DNA of 64,000 nt, from positions 1,488,001-1,552,000 of the forward strand of contig OZ242357.1 in the NCBI GenBank assembly GCA_965208815.1, read 5' to 3'. Position numbers and translations under genes: made by a program. This document shows positions 1 through 9,786 of the stretch, piece by piece. The notes under the pieces are model-generated. The model was not told where the DNA came from. It was given only the letters and a program-made list of their open reading frames with translations, and did no database searches. Numbering within the stretch: the first letter of the stretch is position 1; the number at the start of each line of letters is the position of its first letter. The stretch is from Bin55 sp009840545. GTDB taxonomy: Bacteria > Pseudomonadota > Gammaproteobacteria > Pseudomonadales > Azotimanducaceae.

Positions 1-1218
1 CATCTTGTTGAGATCCTTTCCGTCAATCAGGATTCGTCCCGCTGTGGGTTCATACATGCCTGCCAGCAACTTTACGAGCGTTGTTTTGCCCGCGCCATTC
101 TCGCCCACGAGTGCTACTACCGATCCAGCGTCGATATGGAAGCTGACGTTCTCCAATGCCGGCTTTTCTGTTCCTGGATAACAGAAGGTAACGTCTTCAA
201 AGGTTATTCCGTGCTCCAAGGTAGTTGGAACTGGGTCGCTACGTTGTGTGGTCATTGCATTGGAATAATCTTCGAGCCAGGCAAGCCGCTTGGCTCCGTC
301 CATCCATATGCCACGCAAGAAACCGAGTTCGCCAACTGTAGCACTGATGTAGGCTGCCAAGCGCGAACCTGCAGCAAGAACCAACAGAGCAGCCCCCGGT
401 GGTGCCGCAAGAACATAGACCGTGAATACCACTGCTCCAACGTAGCCTGCACCAAAGATGGACCAAGCGACCACGGAAATGCCGGCCGTATGCCATCGCG
501 CTCGCGCGATGGGTTCATACCATCGACGCCAAGCCTGGTGTCGGTCTCGGACTATCCGATTGCCAATGTTGGACAAGCGCACTTCCTTACCGGGTGATGC
601 CGTTGTCGCGATGTCAAAAAGATGCTTGGACAGACGTGAGGCCGGAGCGTTTTGTTCTTCGATTCTTCGTTCTACGCCGGGCCGGGTTGTGGAGGAAACA
701 ACCGTCGGTAGAGCAGCCAAAGCCAAAAGCAACAGAGAGGGGTGAACCGAATAGAGCAACGCGCCGGTGATTCCCAATCGAATAAACCACCCCACAGTCG
801 CAAACATTGAGTGATACATGTGATCCAGCGTGAACACCTGATCGCGCAAAACCGTCAATCGATCTAAGTACTCTGGCCGTTCGTGGTGTGCGATGGTTGC
901 AACACTGGCTTGAAGTTGCGCCACATGAGACTCGAGAGCTATCGAAACGCGATCCCGGAATCGGCGCTGCGTACGATCGCTGACGACACGCAGTGCCCAC
1001 GTCAGAGTGGCCGAAAGTCCTAGCCCCAAAGCCCCAATCCATGTGTAGACTGGATTGTCCTGCAACAAGCCGTTGGCGAGAAGCATCAGCCAGAGCGCGA
1101 ATAGCGCATCCGGCATCGCAGCACAAATCGTCAATACAAAAGCGATGAGCAAGAGCCAGGGCTCAGCTGTGTAGCCTCGTTTCACAGCTCGCCACATCGA
1201 CGGCAATGCCGCCGGCAT
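1..1218 (-). CDS. ABC exporter half-transporter, 3'-truncated by window edge
   Basis: This is a membrane-spanning ABC transporter subunit, probably half of an exporter. Reading from an ATG at 1218, 406 codons stay open to base 1, so the C-terminal part of the ATPase domain lies outside the window. The N-terminal ~300 residues carry several hydrophobic segments (for example around residues 20-50 and 155-175). The nucleotide-binding domain then begins, and a Walker A motif GENGAGKTT is visible at about residues 372-380. The start lies 4 bp after the stop of the upstream ABC gene, so the two are almost certainly cotranscribed and may form a heterodimer. The ABC signature and Walker B are not in the window. 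The substrate cannot be read from the sequence; peptide or lipid-like export is typical of this architecture. Confidence 0.85.
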   Translation of the reverse strand, partial: MPAALPSMWRAVKRGYTAEPWLLLIAFVLTICAAMPDALFALWLMLLANGLLQDNPVYTWIGALGLGLSATLTWALRVVSDRTQRRFRDRVSIALESHVAQLQASVATIAHHERPEYLDRLTVLRDQVFTLDHMYHSMFATVGWFIRLGITGALLYSVHPSLLLLALAALPTVVSSTTRPGVERRIEEQNAPASRLSKHLFDIATTASPGKEVRLSNIGNRIVRDRHQAWRRWYEPIARARWHTAGISVVAWSIFGAGYVGAVVFTVYVLAAPPGAALLVLAAGSRLAAYISATVGELGFLRGIWMDGAKRLAWLEDYSNAMTTQRSDPVPTTLEHGITFEDVTFCYPGTEKPALENVSFHIDAGSVVALVGENGAGKTTLVKLLAGMYEPTAGRILIDGKDLNKM

Positions 1219-1222
1219 TGAA

Positions 1223-3022
1223 TCAATCGAGGACATCAAGCGCGAGTCCCCCTTCTTCTTCAGTAAACCGGGATGCTTGGAGATCGAACATCGTTCGATA
1301 GCGTCCATTCAGTTGCATCAGAGTTTCGTGAGATCCCTCTTCAATGACTCGGCCATGCTCTAGAACGCATATGTGGTCGACTTGACGCACGGTTGAGAAC
1401 CGATGGGAAATCAATATCGTTGTGATATCTCGCGTTTCCTGCAGGATTCGTCGAAAGATCTCTCGCTCGCCTCTTACATCCAATTGAGCAGTCGGTTCGT
1501 CGAGGAGAACAATTCCTGCTCCACAGTAAGTCGCACTCAATGCTCGAGCAAGTGCTATTCTTTGCCACTGGCCTCCAGATAAGTCGATTCCTTGAGCGTA
1601 CGCTTTGCTCAATGTCGTGTCGAGATCAGCGAGGTCGCTTGCACCTGCGCTCTCCAATGCACGAAGAATGACTTCTTCGGTGGCTTGCCCAGCAGGATCG
1701 ACGTTATCGCGCAGTGTCAGTTCGTACCGCACGAAGTCTTGAAAGACAGCAGTTATTCGATTCCTCCAGTTGATCAGATCCCAGTCGCATAGATTTACTC
1801 CGTCAATCTCGATGGAGCCCTGCGTCGGGTCGTAGAGCCTGCACAACAGCTTCGCCAACGTAGTTTTTCCCGCACCGTTCTGGCCAACGATCGCGATAGA
1901 AGAGCCAGCGGGAATAGTGAGGTTTAGGTCCTCAAGTATTGTCTTCTCCCCAGTGGGATACTTGAAACTGACGTTGCGGAAGCATATGTTTCGCTCAGGT
2001 TTTAAATCGGAAGCGTAGGTCCCGTTCGGTAGCGATCCCACGTCGTACATGGAGCTGCCCAGTCGCATGGTCGCTCCCGCGGGCGCAGAGGCATTGTCCA
2101 ATGCCCACGATAACCCACCAAAAGCGATCATGCTGGTGGTGAAAGCGAGGCTAGCAAACATAACCATTCGATCTAGTCCCAATTCATTGGATGACATGTC
2201 GATTGCCATCACCGTAAACACCATCGCGTTGGCAGCCAACACCAACAGCAAACTCCAAACCACCGGTTTCTCACGCAATCGTGTGGCTTCCCATCGAAGG
2301 TCGTGAAGGCGTCGTCTGTGTGATCGGAAACGTTCAACTACCCAACCTGCCAGTCCAAAAAGTCGGATTTCCTTGGATGCGGGAGGATTTACGGCAATCT
2401 TGTACGCATAGTCGGCATGTCGTTGCGCCGTGCGAACCGCGTCAGTGTTGCGATCTCTCCAAACGCCACTCTCGCGAAGCAAGTAGTGGGTGGAAATCCA
2501 AGCACCTCCTAGTACAAGTGGAGCCCACCACGCATAAGCCGAAAGAATCATGCACGCCACCAATCCTGCGCACAGTTCTACAAGTCCGGAAGCGATGAAA
2601 TCCATCGAGATTGAAAGTGGTGGACCAGAAATGCCAAGATCGAAGTCGCGAGCTAGAGCGAGATCGTGGGTAAGATCGGCGTTCTCCAGATGCCCCATTC
2701 CTTCGGGACGAACGCAGGTTTCGCTAAGACGATCATAAAGCAGACACGCAACGTGGTCTCCTAAATTCTTGCCTACGACCAAGTGAAGCGGCGGTAGGAC
2801 CTGAACCAGCACAAAGAATGATCCAAGTAGAATCAGCGGCGCAAGCAGATCAGATTGTCTCTCGACAGCACCAATCAGCATTCCCATTGCGACAGCCAAC
2901 AGTGCTGGGAGAAGGCCGCGACTAATCAGAAGTAGCCACCATGCGACGGCAAGCGCGAAGTGAGAGCGATGCAAGAGCATCATGTATAGCCATTCGTCGC
3001 GAGAAGTTATTCGATCGAACAA
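1223..3022 (-). CDS. ABC transporter, fused permease and ATPase
   Basis: A 599-residue ABC exporter half-transporter in the inner membrane. Residues ~20-310 form the transmembrane domain with about six hydrophobic segments. The ATPase domain has Walker A GQNGAGKT at 380-387, signature LSGGQ at 481-485, Walker B IVLLDE at 504-509 and the switch histidine at 540, so it looks catalytically intact. The protein has the usual length for this class. It sits directly upstream of a second, similar half-transporter (4 bp gap), which suggests a heterodimeric exporter. The operon is divergent from the inositol-monophosphatase-like gene, with an 87 bp gap. No peptide-processing C39 domain is present. Substrate unknown. 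Confidence 0.88.
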   Translation of the reverse strand: MFDRITSRDEWLYMMLLHRSHFALAVAWWLLLISRGLLPALLAVAMGMLIGAVERQSDLLAPLILLGSFFVLVQVLPPLHLVVGKNLGDHVACLLYDRLSETCVRPEGMGHLENADLTHDLALARDFDLGISGPPLSISMDFIASGLVELCAGLVACMILSAYAWWAPLVLGGAWISTHYLLRESGVWRDRNTDAVRTAQRHADYAYKIAVNPPASKEIRLFGLAGWVVERFRSHRRRLHDLRWEATRLREKPVVWSLLLVLAANAMVFTVMAIDMSSNELGLDRMVMFASLAFTTSMIAFGGLSWALDNASAPAGATMRLGSSMYDVGSLPNGTYASDLKPERNICFRNVSFKYPTGEKTILEDLNLTIPAGSSIAIVGQNGAGKTTLAKLLCRLYDPTQGSIEIDGVNLCDWDLINWRNRITAVFQDFVRYELTLRDNVDPAGQATEEVILRALESAGASDLADLDTTLSKAYAQGIDLSGGQWQRIALARALSATYCGAGIVLLDEPTAQLDVRGEREIFRRILQETRDITTILISHRFSTVRQVDHICVLEHGRVIEEGSHETLMQLNGRYRTMFDLQASRFTEEEGGLALDVLD

Positions 3023-3109
3023 GCTCGTTCCTTGGACTCTGAGAGCTGTACTGGATGCCGGTCAGCAGTATCCAATTAAAGAGTAATCGAACTTTGTTGA
3101 GTAGCCACT

Positions 3110-3928
3110 ATGCAAATTCCGAAATTTGACGGAACCGTGACAGGTGAACAGCTAGAAACACTCTTGGAATTTTCAAAGGAGCAAGTAATTCGGGCGGGAA
3201 AAGTCATTCTGAATGGATTTAGGACCCGTCGTGAGTTTGTTGACAAATCAGACGGTTCAGACTTTGATCCAGTGACTACATCGGATCGAGAGGGAGAAAA
3301 TCTGATCCGCAATGCCATCGCCGATCGTTGGCCAGAACACGGAATATTGGGCGAAGAATTCGGATACACCCCTGGAAATGGCCTCACGTGGGTAATGGAT
3401 CCAATAGATGGTACGCGTGCATTCGTGAGTGGTTTGCTCCATTGGGGTGTACTGCTCTCGCTCTACGATGGACGGAATGTCCTGCTTGGCGTCATGTATC
3501 AACCTTATGTGGACGAACTATATTGGGGAATTACTGCAGAAGCCCATTATTCGCAACGCGAACAGACGCGTAGATTGCAGACTAGTGATTGCTATGAACT
3601 CTCACACGCCATATTGTCGACCACCGATCCTCACCTGTTTCTGAAGAGGGACGAATCACTAGCATTTGAGAATGTGCTGCGCAAGGTGCGCCTCAGTCGT
3701 TTTGGAGGCGATTGCTACCAGTACGGCCTTGTGGCGATGGGATTCATCGACATAGTGATTGAAAACAATCTCAACCCTTGGGACATCCAAGCACTGATCC
3801 CAATCGTCAAGGGAGCAGGAGGGTGCATCACAACATGGGAGGGAAACGATCCAAGCATGGGTGGAAACGTAGTGGCGACTAGCTCTCAGAGACTGCACGA
3901 GCGGGTATTAAACACACTCAAGGCTTGA
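3110..3928 (+). CDS. Inositol monophosphatase family phosphatase (HisN-like)
   Basis: A 272-residue metal-dependent phosphomonoesterase of the inositol monophosphatase superfamily. The metal-binding motifs are all present: GEE at residues 81-83, DPIDGT at 97-102, and a C-terminal WD near residue 222 followed by a GAGG segment. The family hydrolyses inositol phosphates, histidinol phosphate, PAP or fructose-1,6-bisphosphate. The spacing resembles histidinol-phosphatase HisN-type members, but no histidine genes are nearby, so the substrate is left open. The ATG start gives the usual N-terminal helix. It is divergent from the ABC operon and convergent with the large permease/peptidase-like gene. 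Confidence 0.85.
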   Translation: MQIPKFDGTVTGEQLETLLEFSKEQVIRAGKVILNGFRTRREFVDKSDGSDFDPVTTSDREGENLIRNAIADRWPEHGILGEEFGYTPGNGLTWVMDPIDGTRAFVSGLLHWGVLLSLYDGRNVLLGVMYQPYVDELYWGITAEAHYSQREQTRRLQTSDCYELSHAILSTTDPHLFLKRDESLAFENVLRKVRLSRFGGDCYQYGLVAMGFIDIVIENNLNPWDIQALIPIVKGAGGCITTWEGNDPSMGGNVVATSSQRLHERVLNTLKA

Positions 3929-4046
3929 GTGAATTGTCACTCAGACCACACAAAGTGCGAAACGAGTCTAAGAATATTTTCGATGAAGTAGTTTTCCATC
4001 CCTTAGTTCTAGAGCTTCCTGCTACTCTAAACCTTAGGACGGAAGT

Positions 4047-7000
4047 TCAAGAATCGTCGGAGGCAGGTTCGACAGCCCGTGTCCATCGGATTGCGTCGGC
4101 ATAGATCCTACGCCATCGCCAGTCCTCACTGACTCCAACCAAATCTACATCCACTGTTCCCTCTTCCAGCTCGAACTCACCGATGACATTCCACCCTAGA
4201 GATGCTTCCTTAGAATCCAACTCTACATTCCAAGAGCCGTCTCCGTTGGCGACCACGAGGTTGTACTTGTACTCGCGTCCCTGTGGAAACCACTCGTCAT
4301 GATAGGGAAGATGGTATTCGAGCTTCCAGAGGGAAGCTTCCGGCAGCGTAGTTGAAAATCTCGCTGTTCGGAAAGTATTCCCCTTTACCTGCTGTGCTGT
4401 CGTCTTGCGGTAGTCACCGTGTGCATTCGCAAGCGATGCACGCGACCACATGTCTCGTTGACTACGCCATCTATACGCGTTTACTGGTAGTCCTGCGTCA
4501 GTGTCCAATTGAAGAAGCGGCTCACGAAACCAGCTAGCCGGTCCGATATTCAAAGGCACTGAGTAATCAGGGTCTGTCTGAAAGATCTGAAACCCCGGGC
4601 TCAAGTCGTCGACGACGATGCCCATTTCTTCTGGTCTCCATGTGCTGTCCTCAATGTATGGGGGCAGTTCCAAATCGGTTTGCTCATCTTCAGAGACCGT
4701 ATTGACACTTAGTGACCAAGGCTGGCGATTTAGGGAGAGTGTGGGATTGAGGTTTGCTTGGGTCAATTGGTATGGCGTAACTATGTTGATTCGCTTCGAC
4801 GATTCCCCGCCAACAATAAGTGGTTTGGATTCCTCAAAGTGAGGGAATCCCCATTCATTATTAGTTGTGCCAAAATATTCAATAACAACCACCCCAGGAG
4901 TCTGTTCAGAGTTTCTCACTTCTACCGAAGCTAGCCACTGTGGAGTACCACTCGCGTCGTCGTTAATTCTGATGTTTTTGACAGTTGAAGCTTTAAAGCC
5001 TGGCAAACTCGAGGTCTCTAGCCAATCTGTGAGGAACGGTTCAACATTCACGCCGTGTTCCTCTGCAACAGCAATCAAGTCTTCTAGCGTGTAGTTTCTT
5101 CCTGCAAAGTTGTCCTTGATTTTGCGAATCCAAGCGCTAATGCTCTCGTTCCCGTTTGCAAGAACCAAACCACGAGCAATTTCATTGCTTTTGAGAAGCA
5201 TGAGTTCCAAGTCTCCCTGGTACCCGCTACTTGAAGGAAGATCAGCTAAGGAAACTTGCTCCATATAGCTCCATGCAGATGCCCGAGATCCGTAGTTGCC
5301 AATCATGCTTAAGTCGTTTCGCAGGACGCCAGGATCGCCGCTTTCCCAAGAATCATCCGCAGCCCAAGCCGTTCGATCCGGATTGAGCCGAGTCAGTGCT
5401 GAGATGAAAAACGTCGCATAAATCGAAGAAAATCTAGGGTGGAGATTAAACAAAGTTACAACTAGAGACTGCATGATCAGATCCAACGATTGCGCATACG
5501 GGCCCTGCGCGGTGGTTTTGTGAGACCAGAATCTCTCGGGCAAGTTTAGCCACATGCTTTCCGTCATGACTGCGCTATCGAAAAACCCTTGTAGAATCGC
5601 CAGTTGAGCTTCGATCTGTTCCTGCGAGTCTTCAACTTTTCGGGAAGCACGGTTGAGTGCAAGGTCAATTCTTGCTCGAGGGAATCCATGTTCTTTCATC
5701 ATGAAAATCCCTGGCAGTGAGTTCACGGAATCCATACGCCATCCGCCGCCAATGGTTCTTAGTTTTCTTGGAACCTCGACTAATGCCAACTCATTGTGAG
5801 AAATCGCAATTCCTTTGTCCTTGTACCATTCAATGCGCTTCTTGGCTTCGGCAACAAACTCACTATCCTTCTCAAGAAACATTTGGAGATTTTTCGCGTG
5901 ACGTTTGTGCAAATGCATTTCAAACGTCAGTTCACCCACGTTCAACGATCCGCTGACGAAATTCGAAGCAAACAATCCGAATTCATGAATTGGATTCTCA
6001 GGTGTCACCTTGTACGTTCGAGAACCGTCCGACTCATCCAGTTCGAGTCCCATTGCAACTAATGTCCATGTGTTACGGGTAAGGCTAACCGTGAGGTCCA
6101 CTTCAAAGTAGTCTCGGCCTCGCTGACTCGCTCCAAAGTCAGCGTTGACGGCACCAGGTGTCGGATACCAGTGGTTACCAGGCATTAAGGCAACAAAGCT
6201 CCTATTAAATATCGATCCGTCGATACCTAGCAAAGGTGCGGCAACTGTCGGTACGTCGTTACTATTCAGGTAGTCAATCGCACCGTCAAAGTAAGCAAAC
6301 CGATGGTCTGGCACTCCCTCTGCAGATACTCTCAGCATGTGCTGTCCAACGAGGCTTTCGGCATTGCTTAAGGCGATCAGAAGCAGACCGCTTTCAAACC
6401 TGTAGTCGGCAGGTTCTCCGTCTAACTCAATACTGCTGATGCTCATTGAAGGGTTGAAAGAAAAGACAAGGCTGTTCGATTGAACTTCGCCGACTTCCAT
6501 GTCATACAACAGATCAATTGCAAGCTTCTTCCCGGGATCGATGTGAACTTCCCCGGTAATCTCTCTAATGTCGATGCCTCCCTTCCAATTGACCTCCTGA
6601 TGAGCCAATTGCCAGTCATTCGATCGTATTCCGGGACTGAGAGCACCGTATACGGCGAAACCAAACGCACCAGCACAAACGACTACAGTGGTAGTACATG
6701 CCAAGATATTGGAGAGCGGAGTACTGCTGTCCCTTCGTTTGTGAAAGAGGGTTGCCGCAACTGTCAGCCCAATTGCTCCGACAACAGTGGCGAATCGGAT
6801 CGCCAGCGTTTTCCAGTCGGGAAATTGGGGCAGTAGGTCAGAGATGAAAAGTACGTCGTTGGAGGATGGTGAGACCAATCCTCGAAGTGAGTACGGAGAG
6901 TCTAACAACAGCAACAACCAAGCGAACATTGCAGCAATTCCGACAACTGCCACCGCCACACGAAATCGAAGCACACTTGAAAGAAATACGGCAAATGCAC

Positions 7001-7511
7001 ACCAAATCAACACCATGACCGGAACATCAATTGCGAGTAGATTCAGCAAGGAGTGAATTTGAAATGGTTCAGCAAACCCAAAACCGGCCAGACTCATGAC
7101 CAATCCGAATCCGTATGCCGACAGAATTAGAACAGCCGCAAAGATCCAAAGCAAAAAGGTATAGCCGAGTATCCGACCGGCAGAGTATTCGAAGTTTGAA
7201 ACAGGTTTCGAATCGAGAACCTCGCCGACACGATACTTGGCTTGCTGTTGAGACGAGTCAAACACCATCAGTAGGGCAACCAGTTGAAACATCAAGAAAA
7301 AAGTTGGTTCTATGTTTCCCAACAGGTAGAACGGCGTGGCTGTAGATGGTGTATAAGGCGCAACAAAATGAAGCGACAAACATGCAAATGTGTAACCGAC
7401 ACCTGAAACCAAAGTGATTACAAACACGGCTGTCCAAAAGCGTACGAGGCGAACGGCGGTTCGTGTCTCCGCGCCTGCAACGCTCAAGATGTTTCTCACT
7501 GACAGACCCAT
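4047..7511 (-). CDS. ABC-2 permease fused to M1-peptidase-like ectodomain, zinc motif missing
   Basis: A 1154-residue membrane protein. Residues ~20-300 contain about seven hydrophobic segments resembling an ABC-2 type permease. The rest is a large extracytoplasmic region resembling the fused M1 aminopeptidase of known ABC permease/M1 proteins: an NHWYPTPGAVN segment, a GGGWRMDSVNSLPG segment and an RASAWSYMEQVSLADL segment sit in the expected order. The gluzincin HEXXH helix that should follow is absent, so it is probably not a peptidase. The last ~130 residues (ending RRIYADAIRW) resemble a golvesin-type beta domain. No ABC ATPase gene lies next to it, so the permease part is an orphan or uses a distant ATPase. 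The overall fold assignment is by eye; the missing HEXXH is directly seen. Confidence 0.75.
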   Translation of the reverse strand: MGLSVRNILSVAGAETRTAVRLVRFWTAVFVITLVSGVGYTFACLSLHFVAPYTPSTATPFYLLGNIEPTFFLMFQLVALLMVFDSSQQQAKYRVGEVLDSKPVSNFEYSAGRILGYTFLLWIFAAVLILSAYGFGLVMSLAGFGFAEPFQIHSLLNLLAIDVPVMVLIWCAFAVFLSSVLRFRVAVAVVGIAAMFAWLLLLLDSPYSLRGLVSPSSNDVLFISDLLPQFPDWKTLAIRFATVVGAIGLTVAATLFHKRRDSSTPLSNILACTTTVVVCAGAFGFAVYGALSPGIRSNDWQLAHQEVNWKGGIDIREITGEVHIDPGKKLAIDLLYDMEVGEVQSNSLVFSFNPSMSISSIELDGEPADYRFESGLLLIALSNAESLVGQHMLRVSAEGVPDHRFAYFDGAIDYLNSNDVPTVAAPLLGIDGSIFNRSFVALMPGNHWYPTPGAVNADFGASQRGRDYFEVDLTVSLTRNTWTLVAMGLELDESDGSRTYKVTPENPIHEFGLFASNFVSGSLNVGELTFEMHLHKRHAKNLQMFLEKDSEFVAEAKKRIEWYKDKGIAISHNELALVEVPRKLRTIGGGWRMDSVNSLPGIFMMKEHGFPRARIDLALNRASRKVEDSQEQIEAQLAILQGFFDSAVMTESMWLNLPERFWSHKTTAQGPYAQSLDLIMQSLVVTLFNLHPRFSSIYATFFISALTRLNPDRTAWAADDSWESGDPGVLRNDLSMIGNYGSRASAWSYMEQVSLADLPSSSGYQGDLELMLLKSNEIARGLVLANGNESISAWIRKIKDNFAGRNYTLEDLIAVAEEHGVNVEPFLTDWLETSSLPGFKASTVKNIRINDDASGTPQWLASVEVRNSEQTPGVVVIEYFGTTNNEWGFPHFEESKPLIVGGESSKRINIVTPYQLTQANLNPTLSLNRQPWSLSVNTVSEDEQTDLELPPYIEDSTWRPEEMGIVVDDLSPGFQIFQTDPDYSVPLNIGPASWFREPLLQLDTDAGLPVNAYRWRSQRDMWSRASLANAHGDYRKTTAQQVKGNTFRTARFSTTLPEASLWKLEYHLPYHDEWFPQGREYKYNLVVANGDGSWNVELDSKEASLGWNVIGEFELEEGTVDVDLVGVSEDWRWRRIYADAIRWTRAVEPASDDS

Positions 7512-7907
7512 AGATGATTCCTACTCGCAGGGGGCTTGAGCTCAGCCTTGTTCATGCAATTCTTGTGCCATGATTCCGCAATTTTTGGCGGAAGATCACC
7601 GTTTTATCCTGTGAATTGAAGGGGAATTGCTACGAGCACAGAATTGTAGTGGTTCAAAGGCAAGAGGGGCGCGTTGATAAGGCTGTTTAACTCATGACTA
7701 GCGAGACATCAGCTACCTCAAGCCTAACTGAGCTCATGTGCATTAGTTGTCTTCATCGCATCATCCGTAGGCTGGCAAAAACACTAGGCTTATATAGTTG
7801 CCTAAAATCTCGAGTCAAACCCATAAGTGAACAATCCGCTTAAAGTGATAGAAGTTGACGGTGCTCGTGTCTTCTTTCCACTTACTCATTGATAACCGGA
7901 GCCACCA
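7512..7907. other. Divergent intergenic region
   Basis: These 396 bp separate two divergent genes and should hold both promoters. An AT-rich TATATAG box occurs near 7790, and a GGAG ribosome-binding site precedes the aldolase ATG at 7908. No gene, RNA or strong inverted repeat was recognised. Confidence 0.4.
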
Positions 7908-8702
7908 ATGATCCTACAAAACTCGTTTCGAACCGCACTCGACGAAGGCAAACCGACGATGGGAACCCACTTCTTGTTTGCCGAACCTGATATAGCTGAA
8001 ATGATTGGAGATACGGGCTTGTTCGACTACGCAGAATTTGTGGGTGAGTACTCGACGTTCGACATGTCAATGCTCTATCACCTTGCTAGGGCAGCTCAAT
8101 GTGGCAATTTACCTTTAATGATCAAGCTGGATCAAGAAGGACAAGGGTTTTGGGCACAAGCGGCACTAGGCGCAGGTTTCAAGTCAGTTCTCTTTACCGA
8201 CGTTCGAACTCCCGAAGATGTAGAAATGTGCCACCGAGCAATTGCTCCAGATCAACCTGGAGTTCACGGTTTCATGGGCGTCAAACTCCGCCGACCAGCG
8301 TTGATGAGTTATGACACCGAACCATATGGTGAGGACCTAAATTCCATAGTCAAGGTAATCATGATTGAAAAAAGCGTGACGGTTGACAATATCGATTCAG
8401 TTCTTGACCGAGCCCGTACTCTTCAATTCGACATGACTCAATGGGGACCCGCTGACTTCGGCTTTTCTAAAGGACCAGGAGGCATAAGCGGGAGTGAAAT
8501 CAGAGAGTACGAAGAGCTGGTCATAAAGAAATCGATTGAATACAACGTGCCCCCACGAATCGAGATCGGAGAGGTCGAGCAAGCCCAACGCTACATCGAC
8601 ATGGGTGTGCGCCACTTTTGTATTGGGTGGGACCGGTTTATCTTCCGGCAAGCTCTCGGAAGACTGGGATCGGGTTTGAGAAAGGTCCTAGAAACAATCT
8701 AG
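7908..8702 (+). CDS. HpcH/HpaI family aldolase-like protein
   Basis: A 264-residue TIM-barrel protein of the HpcH/HpaI aldolase / citrate lyase family. Members cleave or form C-C bonds in 2-keto-3-deoxy acids using a divalent metal and pyruvate enolate chemistry. The protein shows the family pattern: an early G-x-FxxAEPDIAEM segment, GLFDYAEFVGEY (strand plus acidic residue), and VIMIEKSVTVDNID, whose Glu is in the position of the metal ligand. A GGAG sequence precedes the ATG. It converges on the sulfatase / PhyH / Gfo-Idh operon with a 39 bp gap. A shared role in sugar-acid or aromatic-acid breakdown is possible but inferred only from position. Confidence 0.75.
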   Translation: MILQNSFRTALDEGKPTMGTHFLFAEPDIAEMIGDTGLFDYAEFVGEYSTFDMSMLYHLARAAQCGNLPLMIKLDQEGQGFWAQAALGAGFKSVLFTDVRTPEDVEMCHRAIAPDQPGVHGFMGVKLRRPALMSYDTEPYGEDLNSIVKVIMIEKSVTVDNIDSVLDRARTLQFDMTQWGPADFGFSKGPGGISGSEIREYEELVIKKSIEYNVPPRIEIGEVEQAQRYIDMGVRHFCIGWDRFIFRQALGRLGSGLRKVLETI

Positions 8703-8741
8703 AAGTCCCGAACCTTCGGTACTTGAGGCTGAACCGCTAGT

Positions 8742-9761
8742 TCACCAGACCTTCTGCCAGGTTCGAGTTTCTTCCGACTGGTACATTGCTTTCGCTGTGC
8801 GGAGTTCACCCATGGCGTATTCAGGAGAGGCTGCCAATGTTCGGTTGTCTAGTACCGCAGCAGCAAAATCTTCCAGTTCCGCGCCATAACTATCAACTTT
8901 GGGCGCAAACGTACCCATGATCTCTCTTCCCTTTGGAGAGTCTTGGTTGTAGAGCATCAACCTGCCCTTTCTACCGCGTTCGAGAACAATCTCTCCCTCA
9001 GATCCTGTAATGCGAAAGTCGGCTTCCGGACCAATTGCTCCCATAGTCAGAACAGCTTTGAATGTCGCTATAACGCCCGACTGAAACCTCATCAATGAGA
9101 GTCCAAAAGAGTCTGTCTCGCGGTGCGGTATGTGGCTTCCCGTCGATGCAATCACTTCATCGATTTCACCGAGCATGATTCGCATTGGACGGATCCAATG
9201 TGCCCCGCCATCCATACAAACTCCTCCGCCCGCTTCAGCAAGACGAAATCGCCAAGGGATGGGATCGCTGGAATCAAACCGTTGTGGATCATAAAACGTT
9301 CCATGGGCAGTGAGCACCTCGCCGATGGCACCCAACTCGATCAACTCGCGAGTCTTGTGTGCATCCCACCAATATTGCGCTTGTTCTGCAACCATGAAAA
9401 CTACGTCAGAGTTTTTTCCGGCTTTAAGGATGCGTTCAGCCGAGGGTATGTCAGTTGAAATTGGCTTTTCAAGAAGTGTGTGTTTACCTGCATTGAACGA
9501 GATATAGCATGCCTCCTCATGAGCATCATGTGGGAGCATCAAGTCAACGGCATCAAAGGACCCCTTCTCAATTCCTTCCTCTAAAGAACTGAACGCTTCA
9601 CTATTAGTTTGTTGAGCAAATGCTTCGGCTCTTGTCAAGTCAGAATCAATACACGCTTTGACTTGAATTCTTGTTGCAATTCGACGGATTCCGTCTAAGT
9701 GTGCACGTGCGATTTGTCCACAGCCAACGAGCGCAAGGCTGAGTGTCTCTGATTTGACCAT
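8742..9761 (-). CDS. Gfo/Idh/MocA family NAD(P)-dependent oxidoreductase
   Basis: A 339-residue cytoplasmic oxidoreductase with an N-terminal Rossmann domain (GCGQIA at residues 13-18) and the family's EKP motif at 98-100, which contacts nicotinamide and substrate. The C-terminal half has the usual alpha/beta substrate-binding domain, including GGGVCMDGGAHWI. Family members oxidise sugars, inositols or sugar acids. It is the last gene of a minus-strand operon, 25 bp after the PhyH dioxygenase, which is itself overlapped by a sulfatase. The context suggests breakdown of a sulfated or substituted sugar; the actual substrate is unknown. Confidence 0.87.
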   Translation of the reverse strand: MVKSETLSLALVGCGQIARAHLDGIRRIATRIQVKACIDSDLTRAEAFAQQTNSEAFSSLEEGIEKGSFDAVDLMLPHDAHEEACYISFNAGKHTLLEKPISTDIPSAERILKAGKNSDVVFMVAEQAQYWWDAHKTRELIELGAIGEVLTAHGTFYDPQRFDSSDPIPWRFRLAEAGGGVCMDGGAHWIRPMRIMLGEIDEVIASTGSHIPHRETDSFGLSLMRFQSGVIATFKAVLTMGAIGPEADFRITGSEGEIVLERGRKGRLMLYNQDSPKGREIMGTFAPKVDSYGAELEDFAAAVLDNRTLAASPEYAMGELRTAKAMYQSEETRTWQKVW

Positions 9762-9786
9762 CGACTTGTGGCTTCCGTAACCGGGC

